Assembly: GCA_012032555.1 (NCBI GenBank)
Contig: JAAUSR010000052.1
Coordinates: forward strand, 1 to 37,263
Length of the DNA: 37,263 bases
Reading direction: 5' to 3'
DNA from: Thioploca sp.
GTDB lineage: Bacteria > Pseudomonadota > Gammaproteobacteria > Beggiatoales > Beggiatoaceae
The position numbers and the translations under genes are program-made. Of the stretch, positions 35,310 to 37,263 are shown one piece after another; the first letter of the stretch is position 1; every line of letters starts with the position of its first letter. A model generated the notes under the pieces. It made no database searches and was not told where the DNA came from. It saw only the letters and a program-made list of their open reading frames with translations.

Positions 35310-35708
35310 ATGCAGGTCTACGAAAAAATTCGCTTACTGCGTCACCTTAAAGGCTGGTCACAGGAAGAAATGGCCCATCATCTAGAGATGTCAGTGAGTG
35401 GTTACGGTGGTATTGAGCGCGGTGAAACGGATATCCCCTTGTCAAGATTGCAGCTTATTGCTAAGGTATTTGAGGTTAGTTTACCTGAGTTATTTGATTT
35501 AAATGATAAAAATATTTGCTATGTTGGAGACAATAATACTCTCACTCATTCATCTCAAATCAATTCCCTATCTCCTCATTCAATTGCACTCCAACACGAA
35601 CTGGAAAAATCCCAACTCCTACTTGAACAACAAACCAAAGAGATTGAATTACTTAAACAACAAAATGCCGATTTAAGAGCGATGATGAAGTTGTTGCAAA
35701 AAGAGTAA
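35310..35708 (+). CDS. XRE-family regulator with coiled-coil tail
   Basis: Protein of 132 residues. The XRE helix-turn-helix spans about 5-62 (IRLLRHLKGWSQEEMAHHLE, YGGIERGETDIPLSRLQLIA). A linker follows, and then a coiled coil at about 90-132 (LQHELEKSQLLLEQQTKEIE, LLKQQNADLRAMMKLLQKE), which probably mediates dimer formation. The start is ATG 35310 in AATTATTATTATG, with no strong ribosome binding site. No neighbouring gene is close enough to form an operon. The targets are unknown. Confidence 0.88.
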   Translation: MQVYEKIRLLRHLKGWSQEEMAHHLEMSVSGYGGIERGETDIPLSRLQLIAKVFEVSLPELFDLNDKNICYVGDNNTLTHSSQINSLSPHSIALQHELEKSQLLLEQQTKEIELLKQQNADLRAMMKLLQKE

Positions 35709-35717
35709 AAATCTCGT

Positions 35718-35836
35718 GTAGGTTGGATTAACACAAGAATCCTAACAAGAATTAAGCTTGAATGTTGGAGTTAGCCAGCTTGCTCCAATCTACGTGGGAT
35801 CCATTAGCAAGAGTAGGCTGGGTTGATAAACCCAGC
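35718..35836. repeat. About 76-bp GTAGGTTGG palindrome plus GCTGGGTT hairpin
   Basis: 35718-35793 repeats the layout of the element at 34113 (GTAGGTTGGATT ... CTCCAATCTAC). It is followed at 35817-35836 by a separate perfect 8-bp hairpin with arm GCTGGGTT and loop GATA. Both sit in the 305-bp gap between the XRE gene and the antitoxin gene. The remaining 180 bp hold no recognised gene and presumably the promoter of the latter. Confidence 0.7.
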
Positions 35837-36013
35837 TGATTTGGTGTTTATCTGGAATTGGTATTCATCTACTTGTGCTTGTGCTACGCAGACTAGATTA
35901 ATGTTACCAACATTGAATTAGAATGGGGGAGGTAAAATGCCGCTATGACCTTGAATTTAACGGTGCTTCATATAAACTTTTTTTGTCTATTTCACTTTAG
36001 AGAGATATTTTAA

Positions 36014-36223
36014 ATGATGTTATCCGTAAAAGCGGTTTATAAAGATGGCCAAATTGAATTGATGGAAAAACCAGATGATATCAAACAGGCTCAAGTGATA
36101 GTCACCTTTTTAGAGGACTCCAAGTTATCCCTAACCCAGTATGATTTTAGTGCTTTGATTGGCAAACTGAGATGGCAAGGTGATGAACTTGCCGAACAGA
36201 GAAGACTTCGGGATGAATGGTAA
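36014..36223 (+). CDS. Antitoxin-like protein (DUF104/AF2212 type)
   Basis: Small protein of 69 residues with the N-terminal pattern of the antitoxin families paired with PIN toxins: SVKAVYKDGQIELMEKPDDI and VIVTFLED. The C-terminal ALIGKLRWQGDELAEQRRLR DEW is probably the toxin-binding helix. Its stop codon overlaps the PIN gene start by 11 bases (36213-36223), as in a toxin-antitoxin operon. A second ATG follows directly (36017), and GAGAG lies about 13 bases upstream of the first. The symbol is not assigned, because several unrelated antitoxins share this appearance. Confidence 0.75.
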   Translation: MMLSVKAVYKDGQIELMEKPDDIKQAQVIVTFLEDSKLSLTQYDFSALIGKLRWQGDELAEQRRLRDEW

Positions 36224-36590
36224 TGCTTTTCTCCTCGACACCAACACCGTAATTGCTCTACTCAGAGGTGAGACCGGTATTCAGAAAAGCATAGCTCCAG
36301 CAACTTGGTTAGGAATATCTGTCATTACTGTCATTGAATTCAATTCTTTCCGGGCACTGATAGATGAAGATCGCAACTTGTTTAAAGTATTTTGTAGCCA
36401 AGTGGAAATTGTTAATTTATCCGTCGAGAATATAACTCTTTTAGAGGAAATCTCTTCATTGAGAAGAGGTTATTTATTGAAAACGCCAGATGCTATTATT
36501 GTGGCAAGTGCTAAGGTAAGCAATGCTATTCTTCTCACCAGAGACCAGAAGTTATTAAACCTAGGGCTTAAATACATTCAATCTTTTTGA
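36213..36590 (+). CDS. VapC-type PIN-domain toxin
   Basis: PIN-domain ribonuclease toxin, 125 residues from ATG 36213. An in-frame ATG at 36180 lies inside the antitoxin and is not favoured. The expected acidic residues are visible: Asp in AFLLDTNTVIALLRG, Glu in ITVIEFNSF, Asp in KTPDAIIVASA and Asp in LLTRDQKLLN. The target RNA is not known. It overlaps the antitoxin by 11 bases, so translation is coupled. The module appears intact. Confidence 0.9.
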   Translation: MNGNAFLLDTNTVIALLRGETGIQKSIAPATWLGISVITVIEFNSFRALIDEDRNLFKVFCSQVEIVNLSVENITLLEEISSLRRGYLLKTPDAIIVASAKVSNAILLTRDQKLLNLGLKYIQSF

Positions 36591-36680
36591 AGTAGTAGCA
36601 AGTGTAAAATAGGTAGATCAAAGCGAAATTTATCTTCTCATTTTTCTATAACTGTCAGCTTAATTGGCCAGCAAGTGTAG

Positions 36681-36753
36681 GGTGTATAAGTGAAACGCCA
36701 TACACCAGTAGTTAAATTTAATAAAGGTGGATGACGGCTGGCGCCTTATCCAC
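36681..36753. repeat. Two hairpins: GGTGTAT/ATACACC and GTGGAT/ATCCAC
   Basis: Arms at 36681-36687/36700-36706 and 36727-36732/36748-36753. They lie between the convergent VapC-type gene and the DUF2283 gene, in a 203-bp gap with no other feature. They belong to the kind of short palindromes scattered through this window. Confidence 0.55.
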
Positions 36754-36793
36754 ACACACTACGCTTGCTAACACCTTTACTACGGACAGATTA

Positions 36794-37006
36794 TTAATTC
36801 ACCTGACGATTTTTTACCCATTCGGAAGGTTTTACATAGAGAGGTAATAAACCAGCCGTCTTAGCCTCTAGAATAGTTATTTGACCTATACCTTGTTCGG
36901 TCATCCCCACATTGATATGCCAACCATAAGAAATATCGCGGATAATGGGCGCCTCATTGAAGCGAATAAATAAGATGTCTTCGCTTTGATCATAGCTGAT
37001 TTCCAT
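36794..37006 (-). CDS. DUF2283 family protein
   Basis: Small protein of about 70 residues (MEISYDQSEDILFIRFNEAP ...), a DUF2283 member of unknown function. The ATG at 37006 is preferred, because GAGGA lies 6 bases upstream; two further in-frame ATGs exist at 37012 and 37021. The N-terminal Tyr-Asp motif and the pattern DILFIRF, IGQITILEA fit the family. The start is 2 bp after the stop of a degraded upstream frame, suggesting they were once translated together. DUF2283 genes often stand beside DUF4258 or similar small genes in toxin-antitoxin-like pairs. Confidence 0.82.
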   Translation of the reverse strand: MEISYDQSEDILFIRFNEAPIIRDISYGWHINVGMTEQGIGQITILEAKTAGLLPLYVKPSEWVKNRQVN

Positions 37007-37008
37007 AG

Positions 37009-37149
37009 TCATTCCTCGCATTGCCAGTTAATCATAACCGTTTTAACGACTATCGCCTCTTGAAACAAGATGGCAGCACAAATTAAGTTGTCATGACGTT
37101 CCGGATAATGCTTAAATATCCACAAATGAATAGAATCTTTAGAGTTGTA
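37009..37149 (-). pseudogene. Remnant of a small gene upstream of DUF2283
   Basis: The frame ending with TGA at 37009 reads YNSKDSIHLWIFKHYPERHD, then NLICAAILFQEAIVVKTVMI and NWQCEE. It is open only back to a stop at 37150-37152, and has no early ATG. The regular amphipathic pattern and the 2-bp spacing to the DUF2283 start suggest the C-terminal half of a real gene. The N-terminal half may be lost or frame-shifted in 37150-37263. Confidence 0.4.
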
Positions 37150-37226
37150 TCACGAAATTTAAAATGCTATTTTGCTAAAAGGAGAATATAAGAAAGAACA
37201 AGTTTTGAAAACTTAGGAAACCGGGT

Positions 37227-37263
37227 ATGAAAATGCAATTGACAGAACTCACAACTGAGCGCA
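37227..37263 (+). CDS. Possible start of a gene running off the right edge
   Basis: ATG at 37227 with AGGAAACCGGGT before it; the visible codons read MKMQLTELTTER and are cut by the window end. The direction is divergent from the DUF2283 gene. Too short to identify. Confidence 0.3.
   Translation, partial: MKMQLTELTTER

Overview
The window looks like chromosome from a low-GC gammaproteobacterium. The best guess is a filamentous sulfur bacterium of the Beggiatoa/Thiotrichaceae type. This is inferred from the gene content (PilQ, PurMN, RpoS, a RapZ/EIIA/HPr/EI cluster), the AT-rich base composition, and the many short palindromic repeats between genes. No rRNA, tRNA or CRISPR array was seen.

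Region 1 (1-9.9 kb) starts with the C-terminal end of the type IV pilus secretin PilQ. It is followed by a lipoprotein of about 2,030 residues built from Ig-like (Big_1/invasin type) repeats and calcium-loop motifs. A 750-bp island of hairpin repeats then leads to a purM-purN operon, which ends in a small exported protein with cysteines set mostly at heptad spacing. Region 2 (9.9-15.6 kb) is accessory. It holds two tandem secreted paralogues whose shared leader carries a hexanucleotide repeat in one copy, a small very acidic protein behind a set of operator-like palindromes, an unrecognised protein and a DUF2279 protein.

Region 3 (15.6-27 kb) is core metabolism and regulation. On the minus strand the order is metK, ahcY, rapZ, an EIIA of the mannose family, HPr, EI and mgtE. 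This is a phosphotransfer chain with no sugar permease, so its job is probably regulatory. On the plus strand are pyrG and the stationary-phase sigma factor rpoS. A DUF4124-lytic transglycosylase follows on the minus strand.

Region 4 (27-37 kb) is accessory and mosaic. It contains a REC-REC-GGDEF protein with two degenerate domains, a DUF29 protein, an XRE-ImmA/IrrE + PIN pair, a divergent XRE repressor/small-protein pair around an operator, a broken AAA15 ATPase + TOPRIM-like defence-type operon, a cysteine-rich secreted protein, a coiled-coil XRE regulator, a VapBC-type pair and a DUF2283 gene. A family of about 116-bp MITE-like elements (three copies in the window) and about 76-bp palindromic elements (two copies plus one short relative) lie between these genes. 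The broken defence operon, the MITE family, the microsatellite-bearing secreted paralogue and the heptad-cysteine protein are the most interesting leads.
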